From Stentor roeselii (lineage: Eukaryota; Ciliophora; Heterotrichea; Heterotrichida; Stentoridae): DNA of 57,664 nt. The DNA is taken from contig RSEH01000283.1 of assembly GCA_006503475.1 (NCBI GenBank), positions 1 through 57,664 on the forward strand, in the 5' to 3' direction. The position numbers and the translations under genes are program-made. Positions 17,096 through 26,983 of this stretch are shown one piece after another; within the stretch, counting starts at the first letter, position 1; the number at the start of each line of letters is the position of its first letter. A model generated the notes under the pieces. It was not told the origin of the DNA. It worked only from the letters and a program-made list of their open reading frames with translations, and did no database searches.

Positions 17096-20000
17096 ATGTC
17101 AGAACCCTCAGCTTTTTCTAATGTTTCCTTGTCGCTCATGGAAAGCCTCGTCCGTGCGAAAGCAAGAGAAGGGGAAGACCAAGGCTCTTCAGCCTCTTTG
17201 AACCCTTCATCATTACAGCACTATTCAATCGAGATGAATAAAGCGATAAGTATCATGAGAAACAACCACCCTGACGAGATTTCTACTCCTTTCAAAGGAA
17301 ATTGTCTGGAAATCACGAAATGTGGAAAAATGTTCGTCTTTGGAAGTATTGAAGGACGAATTGGAATTGTTGATATTGAAAGTAAAGAGATTCTTCAGGA
17401 CATTGACTTGGAATCAGGTCCTATTTACTCAATCGCTTTATTTAACCATGAAAATCACTTGCTAGCTGCAGGAAAAGATGGAAAAATCAGGAGATTTAAC
17501 CTAAAAGACTTCACAGAAGTAAGGACTTTCGAAGGACATGAAAAAGAAGTGAATTCAGTTATTGTCTCTGTTGACGACTCTTTTATATTCTCAGCAAGTG
17601 ACGATAGTTCTGTCAGAGGATGGAGCCTAGGGACTGAAGAGCTCACGGGTGTTCTTTATTATCATGAAAAGGCAGTCCTCGCTCTAGACCAAAGCCTTGA
17701 CGGGACTTACCTCGTCTCAGGAGGAGCTGACAAGAAGATAAAATTATTTCATCTTCAAAACGCGGTAGTTGAAAAGTCCATCAGCGACTTCAACAGCAGT
17801 GTCTGGGCAGTTAAAATTTCTTTCGACAATAAAATCCTGGCAGGAGGGGACAATTTAGGAGAAATCAAAGTTTGGAACGTTGATACCTTCGACTTACTTA
17901 AAGTCTTCAAAGGCCATGAAAAAAGAGTGAGTCATTTGGAGTTTACTAAAGATGAAAAGATTTTAATAAGCTCTAGCAATGACTTTTCTCTTAGACTTTG
18001 GGACTTGGTGGAAGAAAAGAAAGAAGTGATCATGACTGGACATACTGACTGGGTAAAAGGCTTTAAATTGTCAAGTGATGAAAAAACTATTTACTCTATT
18101 GCGGAAAATTATAAAATAATGAGTTGGAAACTACCTCGATTTGAAAACTCCTGTCGTCGAACTGCACATGAAAAGGATTTAAAAGCTCTGATCTTTGCAA
18201 GGAAAAACAACTGGATCTTTACTTCTGACTTTTCCGAGATTAAAGTTTGGAACATCAAGGAAAAAAATTGTTTCCAGTCATTAGACGTCGATTTACAAAT
18301 CAACGCACTTTGCATCGACTCTGACAATGAAACATTACTAATCGCTTACTCAAATTACGAGATTTTCGCTTGGAACTTAGAACAAGAAACCTTTAAAAAG
18401 CGAGTGAAACATGCAGCGATGGTAAGTTGCATGTCTGCCAGCAATGACAATGCAATACTCGCTGTAGGCGATATCAACTTTCGCGTCACTCTTTACAATA
18501 AAATGAACTTTAAAGTGATGAGCACCTTTCGCAGACATAACAACATCGTCACTGTCCTCGCCTATTGTCGCCCTGTTCTCTCAGAGACAAAACAATTATT
18601 CTCAGGTGGGGAAGACAACGCGATTTACACTTACTTCTTCAATGATTCAAAGTGCATCAAACTCCAAGGAGGCCACCTTGCCGCGGTCTCAGCTTTAGAA
18701 GTCTCTCGAAAAAATGATATTCTTATTTCAGGAGATGTGGAAGGCAACTGCAAGATTTGGAACTTGGCTCAACTTATCTGTGTTCGAGTTTTACCTGCAC
18801 ATAAAGAGAGAATTGCGAGGATTTATTTCACGGAAAATTCGAAATACTTCTGGATTGCGAGTGGAGATTGTAATATTTCTTTGTGGAATGTGATTAGTTA
18901 TGCTGCGGTCACAAGACTTATCACGAAAAATCCGGTGAGTTTCTTTGTTTGTAGCAAGGATGAAGTGGAGTTGATTAGTTGTGAAAGAAATGAAGTTGTT
19001 TTTTTGGAGAATCCTTTGAAAACTTACTTGTTTTATGTTTATGGACCTGGTCATGATAGTTATGCGTTTTTTAGGTATATTCTGAATATTTGTGATGATA
19101 ATGACCAACCTCATGATCCTGAGATGGACAAATGGATTATCACGCCTTATGAAATAAATGCTTTGCACTTTTATGCTTATTTTAACCTTCCGCTTCATTT
19201 AAAAGCAGCGATTAATAGTGGAGCACCGTTTTATGATTCGAGATTTGATTATAGTCCTTTGACTATTGCTTTGAATAGAAACTTCAGGGATTGTATCAAT
19301 GTTATTACTAAAGCTATTAGGTTGAAAATTGAGGAAGATCCTTATTTAGTTAGTTATTTGGAATCTCATATCATTGCTTTGAATAAAATTGGGTTTAAGG
19401 GACTTGATGGGTTTTACTCTTCAGTACTTTTTAAATCGAAGGATAAGTTTCTTCCGAAATTTTGTGATGATAGTGTCGACTTGCCCATTGTGTTCCTGTC
19501 CAGAAACATGGCTCCTCAACAAAAAGACTTTTTCAGTCCCGAGCAAGTCTCAGGTTTCGGCCAGCCTTTAACATTCTGGCAAAGTGCTCTTCGCATAGAC
19601 ACCCTAATCGGTTCAAGCAATTCAATAATCTTCCTAGAAAGTATTTTAGAATGTCCAAACACCGACATCTTCAAAACCGAATTGATAAAGCAACTAATCC
19701 TCTACAAATGGAAATACGTGAAATGGGTTCTTCTTCCTCAAGCAATGACTTATTTCTTCTACATGATCTGCCTTTCAATCTACATGATCGTATTTCAAGG
19801 AAGCGAGCCCACCTTATTCCTGACGATTTTTCTTACAAACTTAATCCTGGCATTTTACGAGTTATTCCAATTGTTATTAACAGGGTGGAACTACTTCAGT
19901 GACCCTTGGAACTACATCGATTTTGCAAGAACTAGTCTCAACTTTGTTTACGTTTTTTACATCTGGGCAGGGCTTGACAAGTTCGTAAGTCAACAACTTT

Positions 20001-20704
20001 TGGTAGGAATGGCTTTTATGACCATGACGCGAGGAATCAGTTATTTCCGACTATTCGACAGTACTCGATATATGATTAACTTGCTGAGTGAAGTCATTTC
20101 AGATATCAGGTCTTTCTTGATCCTTTTGACATACTCGACTTACTCTTTTGCCTTGATTTACTTTATAATGGTTAATAATATCAAAAAGATGCAGGATGAG
20201 AAAGATTATCAACCGACTCCTTTTTCTACTTTTGTGGCAGATGCTTATATGTTGAACCTTGGAAACTTCTCGACTGATAATTATGGAGCTTTTGAATGGG
20301 TTGTATTCTTTTTTGCCTCTGTTATTAACCCTCTCATTATGCTCAATTTGCTCATTTCGATCATGGGAGATACTTTTGGAAGGGTACAGGAAGGACAGGA
20401 AATCGCTGATATGATTGAATTGACTGAGATGGTGTTGGAAGGGGAGTATATCTTGTTTTGTAGAAGACATCTTGGACAGAAAAGTTATCTTCAGATTTGC
20501 AGGGAGGAAGAATTGACTAGTGTTGAGTTGAGCATTGATGTTAAGTTGGATAAGTTGAAAGAGAAAATTAGTATGCTTGAAGAGTCGGTTGAAAGTAAAT
20601 CCCAGGAGATCATTACTGAGGTGAAAGACACAATAGCAGGGGTAAACATAAAAGTAGACGAAATGACAGACCTAATCGAGCAAATCAGTTTAACCCAGGA
20701 TTAA
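17096..20704 (+). CDS. WD40-repeat/ion-channel fusion protein (TRP-like), copy 1
   Basis: 1202 residues in one frame. The N-terminal half (about 60-650) holds two WD40 propellers' worth of repeats, with recurrent GH...V..V and IKVWN/LRLWDL ends. A short ankyrin-like or helical linker follows (about 685-770, YEINALHFYAYFNLPLHLKA). A six-helix channel domain (about 880-1095) ends in NPLIMLNLLISIMGDTF, the S6-like segment of TRP/polycystin-type channels, then a TRP-box-like helix with EGQEIADMIEL and a terminal coiled coil. It probably assembles as a tetrameric cation channel, with the propellers acting as a cytosolic sensor or scaffold. A second copy lies at 32387-36064. Only 30 bp separate this start from the divergent macro-domain gene. 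Ion selectivity is unknown. Confidence 0.92.
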   Translation: MSEPSAFSNVSLSLMESLVRAKAREGEDQGSSASLNPSSLQHYSIEMNKAISIMRNNHPDEISTPFKGNCLEITKCGKMFVFGSIEGRIGIVDIESKEILQDIDLESGPIYSIALFNHENHLLAAGKDGKIRRFNLKDFTEVRTFEGHEKEVNSVIVSVDDSFIFSASDDSSVRGWSLGTEELTGVLYYHEKAVLALDQSLDGTYLVSGGADKKIKLFHLQNAVVEKSISDFNSSVWAVKISFDNKILAGGDNLGEIKVWNVDTFDLLKVFKGHEKRVSHLEFTKDEKILISSSNDFSLRLWDLVEEKKEVIMTGHTDWVKGFKLSSDEKTIYSIAENYKIMSWKLPRFENSCRRTAHEKDLKALIFARKNNWIFTSDFSEIKVWNIKEKNCFQSLDVDLQINALCIDSDNETLLIAYSNYEIFAWNLEQETFKKRVKHAAMVSCMSASNDNAILAVGDINFRVTLYNKMNFKVMSTFRRHNNIVTVLAYCRPVLSETKQLFSGGEDNAIYTYFFNDSKCIKLQGGHLAAVSALEVSRKNDILISGDVEGNCKIWNLAQLICVRVLPAHKERIARIYFTENSKYFWIASGDCNISLWNVISYAAVTRLITKNPVSFFVCSKDEVELISCERNEVVFLENPLKTYLFYVYGPGHDSYAFFRYILNICDDNDQPHDPEMDKWIITPYEINALHFYAYFNLPLHLKAAINSGAPFYDSRFDYSPLTIALNRNFRDCINVITKAIRLKIEEDPYLVSYLESHIIALNKIGFKGLDGFYSSVLFKSKDKFLPKFCDDSVDLPIVFLSRNMAPQQKDFFSPEQVSGFGQPLTFWQSALRIDTLIGSSNSIIFLESILECPNTDIFKTELIKQLILYKWKYVKWVLLPQAMTYFFYMICLSIYMIVFQGSEPTLFLTIFLTNLILAFYELFQLLLTGWNYFSDPWNYIDFARTSLNFVYVFYIWAGLDKFVSQQLLVGMAFMTMTRGISYFRLFDSTRYMINLLSEVISDIRSFLILLTYSTYSFALIYFIMVNNIKKMQDEKDYQPTPFSTFVADAYMLNLGNFSTDNYGAFEWVVFFFASVINPLIMLNLLISIMGDTFGRVQEGQEIADMIELTEMVLEGEYILFCRRHLGQKSYLQICREEELTSVELSIDVKLDKLKEKISMLEESVESKSQEIITEVKDTIAGVNIKVDEMTDLIEQISLTQD

Positions 20705-20721
20705 TTAGTTACTATTTAACA

Positions 20722-22026
20722 TTAAAAACTCCCTGAAAAATGCGAGCAGTTGCTAATAAACGAAACACTTTCCTCATCGGAAATAGTAGAATGTATTCTG
20801 CTCAAACTAATCTCATGCGGCCACAACTCAGGATTTTCAAGTTGTTGTCTCGAATAAGTCGTAACCTGCGCTTTCTGATAAAACAACATATAAGCATATT
20901 TTCCTACAATTTTCTTCGGGTTCTTCGGTCTAACTTCAGAATCATCACAAGAATACCAACAATTATTCCTCCAATTTTTAACAATCGAGTAAAAATGTCC
21001 TTTCTCCAAACTTCCTTTATGATTAATCTGCCCATACAAGTTATAATCCGGAAGATCCTTTTGTATTCCCACAGCAAGTTCACTCAAGTCAAGTCCTTCC
21101 AAAGGATAACTAACCATTTCATTGATTTTGCTAAATTTTTTCCCATCAAAATGAACTCTTTTCAAATGTAAAATTAAAATAGGAGGAAGTTTCCAAATTT
21201 CACTTTTTCTAAAAGCCTGAACTTTTACCTGACATCTCGGACAGACCCAGCCAGATTCCTTTGGAATGATCTGAGCTCGGCTGAAGTCCTTCAAACATTC
21301 AACAAGTGAGCTTTTCTTTCCCTTAGCAATAGGAATGCTAAGTTGAATGAAATTTTCAAACCTTACACTTTCTCCTTTGCAATTCGCGCATTTAGTAGTC
21401 GACCTGAGCTGCCCTTGAAAAAGGTCAACAATAATAGAAGAGTTATTTTTCAGATGTCTTCGCCAGGACCTAGCCGCTCGATTTTCACAAGACTTAGAAT
21501 GACCGATACTTGGACAGTTCGAAGTTTTATCAGCGCGGTTCAGTTCTTCATGCAGCACGTCAAGTAAAAAGCTGAGAAACTCATGAGCGTCGTGTTGAAC
21601 ACCTTGTTGAAAGCAAGGAGCGAACTTGTTTACCAGGTCCAACAAGTGCTTCGGGACTAGTGATGAACCTTCTTGCTTCCAACTCGCCACTGCCAGGCAG
21701 GCCAAAGCGTTGGAAAAAGAACCTGCTGAGCCGTATGGGTTCTTGTTTAAGTTCATGTCTGACTCGAATAAACCGATCAGGAAGTAGTCAAGAAGGGGCT
21801 GGGTGTTAACTATGCATTGAAGCGCTGCATTCATGAAACAGGTGTTGCCCAGGTTTTCGAGACCTGGAAAACCTTCTGAACGACTTGGATTTAGAGGGTG
21901 AAATACTGAAAAAGAAAGGTGTGAACTGTTTTGAACTTCAGCGAAACGCGATTTTACTTCTTCTGGAGCTGAGAATGTCCTTGGAAGTAGAATTGCTTCT
22001 GGACTTTTGCAGCAGAGACCTCCCAT
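20722..22026 (-). CDS. Ubiquitin-specific protease (USP/UBP, peptidase C19)
   Basis: 434 residues. The Cys box GLENLGNTCFMNAALQC puts the nucleophile at C63. The His box is LEKGHFYSIVKNW, followed by WYSCDDSEVRP carrying the third catalytic residue. QQGVQHDAHEFLSFLLDVLH and the CxxC pairs CANC/CPRC form the usual fingers region with its zinc site. It removes ubiquitin from substrates. The N-terminus MGGLCC fits dual acylation (Gly2 myristoylation, Cys5/6 palmitoylation), suggesting a membrane location. It is convergent with WD40-channel copy 1, with 17 bp between stops. The start follows AAGTATAAAT. Confidence 0.95.
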   Translation of the reverse strand: MGGLCCKSPEAILLPRTFSAPEEVKSRFAEVQNSSHLSFSVFHPLNPSRSEGFPGLENLGNTCFMNAALQCIVNTQPLLDYFLIGLFESDMNLNKNPYGSAGSFSNALACLAVASWKQEGSSLVPKHLLDLVNKFAPCFQQGVQHDAHEFLSFLLDVLHEELNRADKTSNCPSIGHSKSCENRAARSWRRHLKNNSSIIVDLFQGQLRSTTKCANCKGESVRFENFIQLSIPIAKGKKSSLVECLKDFSRAQIIPKESGWVCPRCQVKVQAFRKSEIWKLPPILILHLKRVHFDGKKFSKINEMVSYPLEGLDLSELAVGIQKDLPDYNLYGQINHKGSLEKGHFYSIVKNWRNNCWYSCDDSEVRPKNPKKIVGKYAYMLFYQKAQVTTYSRQQLENPELWPHEISLSRIHSTISDEESVSFISNCSHFSGSF

Positions 22027-22574
22027 ATTTATACTTGTGACGTCATTTTATTTAGGTGGAGCTGGAAGAAGGATTTTAAGGTTTGGAGATTTGGAGTGAA
22101 ATTAATTTTTAGAAGGGCTTTAGGGTTTCTTGTGGAGAAAATGGAAATTTTAGATTCGGGGTGATGAATATGGTTTTTTTGGATTTTTTTTTGGGGTATA
22201 AATGGAATGGCTTTAGGAAGGGTGATGGGGTTTGGATTGGGTTTGAAGAATTTCGAGTTTATAGTCGATCTAGTAAAGAACCAATCCTACTAATTTCTTG
22301 AGAATAAATAATAATAATAAAATGCGATTCTCTTGAAATAAGAATTTAGTTTCAAACAACTAATTCGTCTACTAAATAGTTGTTTAATTTCATAATAATC
22401 AATAAACTCACATATCGCAATAATAAAATTCTCAATAAATAATAGCGAAACATAATCTATTCATAAACACTTAAAATTTTTTTACAATCTCTTTGATACT
22501 TTTATCTAATTTATTGAGTTAATGTCTAAACTTATTAAAATTTCAAAGATCTATCCTTGAATCAAAAAATATAA
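22027..22574. promoter_or_regulatory. Divergent intergenic region, USP to acyltransferase
   Basis: 548 bp. Positions 22035-22260 are strongly G/T-rich on plus (A/C-rich sense flank of USP). Two inverted repeats follow: an imperfect 13-bp pair at about 22295-22307/22330-22342 and a perfect 9-bp pair AAACAACTA/TAGTTGTTT at 22354-22362/22377-22385. AAATATAA abuts the downstream ATG. No gene is seen. Confidence 0.5.
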
Positions 22575-24390
22575 ATGAGTTATTTATGGCTTGTTTTTGG
22601 TATGCTCGGGAAATTCCTTCTAGCAGAAACTTGTGAAAAAGAACTGGAAGCCTTAATCAAAACTGATGTAGTATCAAGAGTTTCAAGATATTCTTATGAA
22701 GGAGAAGGACTAGATTACTACAAAGATTTCCTTGAATGTAAAGATAACTCTAGGATTTATGCCAATATCAATTGGGTGAAATATAGCTCACCAGTAGTCA
22801 GGTATGGATTTGCCTTCCTCTTGACTGTTCATTTGAGAAAGGAAAAGAAGCCTTAGAAGGTCTGCTTGTGAAATATGAATCTTCATTGAAAATTCAACCT
22901 TTTAAAGTCTCACTAGCCTTCAATGATTACTCAAAAACCAATGAAACTCCAAAGGTCGCTTACGTATTTCTTACTTGTTTCCTTATTCTTATAATTTTTG
23001 AATTGCTTGGCACCTTTAGTTCATATTTTACTGATAATCAAAACTTTTTAAGCAGTTTTTCCATCAGAAAAAACTTTTTAGAACTATTTAACCAGTCCAA
23101 ACAGTCAGACAATCTCGATGTCTTTGATGGTATCAGGTCAATTTCTTCAATAATGATTATTTTCTTCCACTCTGCCTACTTTGAATTTTTCTTAGCCTTA
23201 TCAAACCGCTTTGAATTCATGAATTCAATTAATTCTTTATATTATTGTTTAGTGATATCACTGCATCATGCAATTGATGTTTTTTTCTTGCTTTCTGGAT
23301 TTTTAATGAGTTTCTTGACGATGAAGGAGATGATTAGCAAAGGTGAAAAATTTAGCCTGATTAAAGTTTTTATTAGACGAGTCATTCGGTATCTGCCAAT
23401 TTTTTACTTTTTGATTGGACTTGAAAGATTGGGATATGAAAAAAATCCTCCATCTGTTCATCTAATCGTTCTTGAATCAAAAAAAATGAAGAAATTAGTA
23501 CTTGGTGGTCAGCATGCCTTTTATTTCACAACTTAAACAGAGTAGAAAATGCACTTTACCTAGGTTGGACTTGGACAACATCAATCGATTTTCAGTTTTA
23601 CATTGCAAGTAGTTTTATTCTAGTTGCTTATTACAAGCAAAAGACCTGGGGATACTCTCTGGCTCTATTTTATATATCATTGAGTGTGATATACTCTATT
23701 TATATTGCAGTTTTTAACGAATTTACCCCATCCAATATAAGTTTTTGGGCAGATTTTAAAAGATTTGACTTGAATTACATAAAACCTATCCCCAGGATCC
23801 CATCATTTGTAATTGGGGTTATTTTAGGCCTGGTTTACTTGAAAGCCAAGTCAAACAAGTCTCAAGTGAGCGTCGCATATTCAGTCAAAGATTCTTGGGC
23901 AGAAAATTTTGAAAATTTCGTTATAAAGGTTGTCAATAATGAAGGTATTAGGAAAAGCTTTTATTTTATTGGTTTTGTTTTTATTGCTTTTTCAACTTTA
24001 ACACCTTATATCATGAGTGAAATAGGAGAAGAAAAGGTAGGAGTCGTTATTTGTGGAGTTTTTCTTGCTGTAGAAAGAATTTTTTTCAGTCTAGGATTTA
24101 GCATTTTTATTATTTCCATGCTTTTTGGGTATTTGCAAGTCATTGCATCAATTCTTAAATTGAAGATTTTTAGTGTTTTGGCAAAGATTTCTTATACTAT
24201 GTACTTGATACATCCTACGCTATATGTAGGATTTTTTATGATGGAAAATGAGATGTACAAGGCGGATTTTAAGGGTCTTCAGTATAATTTTGTTGTAGTT
24301 TTAGGAGGATCTTTAGTTGTTTCAACTATTTTACAGATTATTATTGAAAGTCCTTTTATCAGTCTTTCTAAAAAGTACTTGAGCCGTTAG
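22575..24390 (+). pseudogene. NRF-6-like membrane acyltransferase (acyltransferase 3), frame broken twice
   Basis: Three consecutive frames together encode one NRF-6/acyltransferase-3 protein. The N-terminal part (signal peptide, then Cys-containing NRF domain) runs to YGF; the next frame continues with CLPLDC, the conserved NRF Cys motif. The membrane domain includes LDVFDGIRSISSIMIIFFHS, with the catalytic His of this family, and HHAIDVFFLLSGFLMS. The third frame resumes at WWSACLLFHNLNRVENALYL, continues FQFYIASSFI, and ends at TAG 24388-24390. The breaks are at the TTT run 22809-22811 and the A8 run 23479-23486; each is repaired by one extra base of the same kind. No GT-AG intron of 15-16 nt fits either break. 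It may be a true pseudogene, a sequence error in homopolymers, or -1 frameshifting. The family call is firm. Confidence 0.8.
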
Positions 24391-24479
24391 TTAGTTAATT
24401 AATTTAGAAGAAAATTATTCAAAGTGCATAATAAGATGCTTCTTATTAATAAAACATCCAGAAAAGTTACTTAATCAAA

Positions 24480-24669
24480 CTCTGAGTCTAATTAAACCCC
24501 ATTCAAAATCTTCACCTTCAAAGAAATTAGTATAGCTCTAAAAATGACCAGACCAAGAAAAAAACAAATAATCCTACCTGAATATCAAAACACATAACCC
24601 CCAATAAATTGAATATTCCCAAATCTCTATAAAACCTCAATATTCAACCCAAACAATAAAATCTAAACA
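24480..24669 (+). promoter_or_regulatory. A/C-rich 5' flank of coiled-coil gene
   Basis: About 190 bp that are almost G-free on the sense strand, with many CCC, CAAA and ACCC tracts up to the ATG. It is the clearest example of the A/C-rich flank seen upstream of many genes here. Function is unknown; it may be a leader or nucleosome-poor promoter. Confidence 0.4.
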
Positions 24670-25902
24670 ATGAGTTTCCAAACAAAAGAGCTAATCGACA
24701 TCTCATTCGAAGAGTACGAAGAAGGTTCTCCCAAAGGTTACTTCTCAAAAAAAACTCACATAAGTGAACTATTCGAAGATTTTTCGCCATCCTCCAACAA
24801 GCTTCCAAACTCAGTTCAAGAATTTCTCCTTCGTTCAGACCAGATCCAAGAAGACCTTCGCCGTAACAAAAGCACTCCAGAGCGTTCTTCCTCTTTAAAA
24901 TCCCTGAACCAAAAGTTAAAAGATTCAGGTTTTTCCATATCCCTTTCATCACAATCATCCTCAGAAGCCATTCAATCAATTCTTGACCAAGTATTAATCG
25001 AGCTGATTTCATCTCGAATCCGAGAAAAGTCTCTATTAAAAGAATTAGAAGCTTTTCGATGTCAAGAAAAAAATGAAGAGCGGCAGAAGAAAAATGCCGG
25101 AATTTTCGAGACCTTTGAATACGAGTCAAGAGAAGAGAACTTGGAAGACCTGTTCAAAGAAATAATGAACAAAAGTTTTGACTCACAAAAAGAAGAAGAC
25201 GTGAGCATCTTCACTTTCATCAAGTTTGTCGAGATCCAAAGGGCGAAAACATTAAAAAAACTCGAAAATCTCAACTCAGAAAAGGAAAACCTTTCCCGTG
25301 ACCTCGCTGAAATCCAAGGAAAAAACAAAGAACTTCTCAATCGACTTAAAAAAGCAGTCGCCCTCGTCGAAAACAACGAAAAAATAAAAATAATTGAAAG
25401 TATCTGCAAAGACCTTTCACTTAAAAACGTAAAAGAACTCCCAGAAGCCATTCACAAGTTTCAACAGGTCATGTTTGCCCTTCCTTCAGTTGAAAAATTC
25501 GTCGCTGAAGTTTCAGAGGAGTTCGTCGGCGAGTTCAACTGCAAGAAACTTGAAGACATCGTCCCTATGATCAAATCCCTAAAAAAACAGCTGAATGACG
25601 ACGAAGAGTTCAAAAAACGAGTATTTTTGGCCTTCGGCAGTGATAAGTTAAAAGATTTGGTGAATTTCGGTAGAGCCATTTCTCATTTCTGTAAACTTTT
25701 CGAAGTCACTTCTTCTGAAAACCTTTTCGGCACAGTTGAAGAACTTTTTTACTTTGTCCGGCAGATAAAAGGCTTCGTGATGGTAATTTTCAAGTAGTTC
25801 TTCCGCAAAAAGTTCGGATTGCCTGAAAGTTGTCAGATCAAGGAAGTCCTCGAGTCCATCATCGCTGGATTTGAAAAAAGAAACTTGCAGTCCTCAAATT
25901 AA
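24670..25902 (+). CDS. Coiled-coil protein with one 15-nt intron, unknown function
   Basis: 405 residues after splicing out 25783-25797. A Ser-rich acidic N-terminus (about 1-95) is followed by a coiled coil (about 105-250) and a helical C-terminal half with three internally similar segments: KELPEAIHKFQQ, DLVNFGRAISHFC and SCQIKEVLESIIAGF. Repeated ...LxxFxxxIxxF... helices suggest a small helical-repeat domain, as in some centrosomal or ciliary scaffolds, but I recognise no family. Without splicing the protein ends 35 residues early. Its TAA is 4 bp from the stop of the convergent next gene; together they read TAATTAATTAA. Confidence 0.85.
25783..25797 (+). other. 15-nt intron near 3' end of coiled-coil gene
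   Basis: Reads GTAATTTTCAAGTAG, phase 0, ending in an in-frame TAG. Splicing joins GFVM to FFRKKFGLPESCQIKEV and restores an open frame to TAA at 25900-25902. A is at position 10. Confidence 0.93.
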
Positions 25903-25906
25903 TTAA

Positions 25907-26230
25907 TTAAGGCTCGTCACTTTTAACATTTTCCAATTTTCTTGAGGTTTTGCTTTCTGCTTCTTTTAAAGTCGCTTGAAGCTGCGAAATCAACTCGTCT
26001 TTTTGACCTAGTTCTTCTTCTGATTGTGAAATCAAAGCTTCCAATTCAGCAACTCTCGATCTTAATGCTTCATTCTGATCAAGTACTTCTCTTAAAGCAT
26101 TTTTGAGAACTCTGATATATTCGTCTTTATTTTTGCATTCTTCACAGTTTCTCCTAGGAGCCCTTGGTACATTTTCATGACTGGTCAAAGTACTATCACG
26201 GTTGCTTGAAGATCTTCTGGGGTCACTCAT
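25907..26230 (-). CDS. Small coiled-coil protein, unknown
   Basis: 107 residues. A Ser/Arg-rich N-terminus is followed by CEECKNKDEY and then one uninterrupted coiled coil (about 35-100), rich in Glu/Leu/Gln. The single CxxC is not enough for a zinc finger. It starts 22 bp after the stop of the V-ATPase gene on the same strand, with CCTTATAATAAAA before its ATG. No family is recognised. Confidence 0.75.
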   Translation of the reverse strand: MSDPRRSSSNRDSTLTSHENVPRAPRRNCEECKNKDEYIRVLKNALREVLDQNEALRSRVAELEALISQSEEELGQKDELISQLQATLKEAESKTSRKLENVKSDEP

Positions 26231-26252
26231 TTTTATTATAAGGACTTACTAA

Positions 26253-26714
26253 CTACTGCGATAAAATCAAAGCGATAATGAGTCCGTAGAGTCCAAGTGC
26301 TTCAGCGAAGATAAGTATCAAAATCATTCCGACAAAGATTTTGTCTTGCTGCGCGTTGGCCCTGACGCCAGCGTCTCCGACTTTTCCGATGGCGTAGCCG
26401 GCAGCCAATGAACTGAGTCCACATGCAAGTCCAGAGGAGAGGTGCTTGTATCCTTTATAATAAGAATAATCGTCTTTGCTAATCTTTTGGATGAGAATCA
26501 CAGAAACAATCAAACCGTAAATTCCCAAAACTCCTGCCATGACCACTGGAATCAAGGATTTCATTATTAACTCCGGCTTTATCACTCCCATTGATGCTAT
26601 TCCTATACCGCTTTTCGCTGTTCCGTATGCTGCTCCTAAATTTGCGAAGATCAATGCACAACTCACGCCGATGTAGCCGAAGAATGACTCTGTTCGAAGG
26701 GTTTGGTTGACCAT
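26253..26714 (-). CDS. VMA3: V-type H+-ATPase 16-kDa proteolipid subunit c
   Basis: 153 residues and four membrane helices in two related hairpins. The proton-carrying Glu is E138 in [13 protein letters not shown] of helix 4. [20 protein letters not shown] in helix 1 is diagnostic of the V0 rotor subunit, as is the [17 protein letters not shown] segment of helix 3. Rotor rings of this subunit move protons into vacuoles and acidic compartments. Length is normal. The start follows CCAAATAAAAA. Confidence 0.97.
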   Translation of the reverse strand: MVNQTLRTESFFGYIGVSCALIFANLGAAYGTAKSGIGIASMGVIKPELIMKSLIPVVMAGVLGIYGLIVSVILIQKISKDDYSYYKGYKHLSSGLACGLSSLAAGYAIGKVGDAGVRANAQQDKIFVGMILILIFAEALGLYGLIIALILSQ

Positions 26715-26983
26715 TTTTTATTTGGTGACTTTGGATGATGTTTTAAATTGAGAGTTTATTTTAGAGAGAAGATGTGTTTCTGAATATGGAGGTGAAAAGA
26801 ATGATTTAAATGGAAAAGTTATTGATGTTTAAGTGGATTAAAGAAAAAAGGGAAGTTTTAGGATTTTGTTTAAAATTTATGGAAAATTTTTCAGTGGATT
26901 TGTGAAAAAACTTGGGTAAACTAGGGAAATCATCAGGACTTACCCGGGTTTCTAGTTGTTTATTTAATGTATGGATGATATAA

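Noticed and set aside
20642-20657. Possible 16-nt intron (GTAAACATAAAAGTAG) near the end of WD40-channel copy 1.
   Set aside because: Removal shifts the frame out of the coiled coil and past the natural stop; the unspliced reading is coherent.
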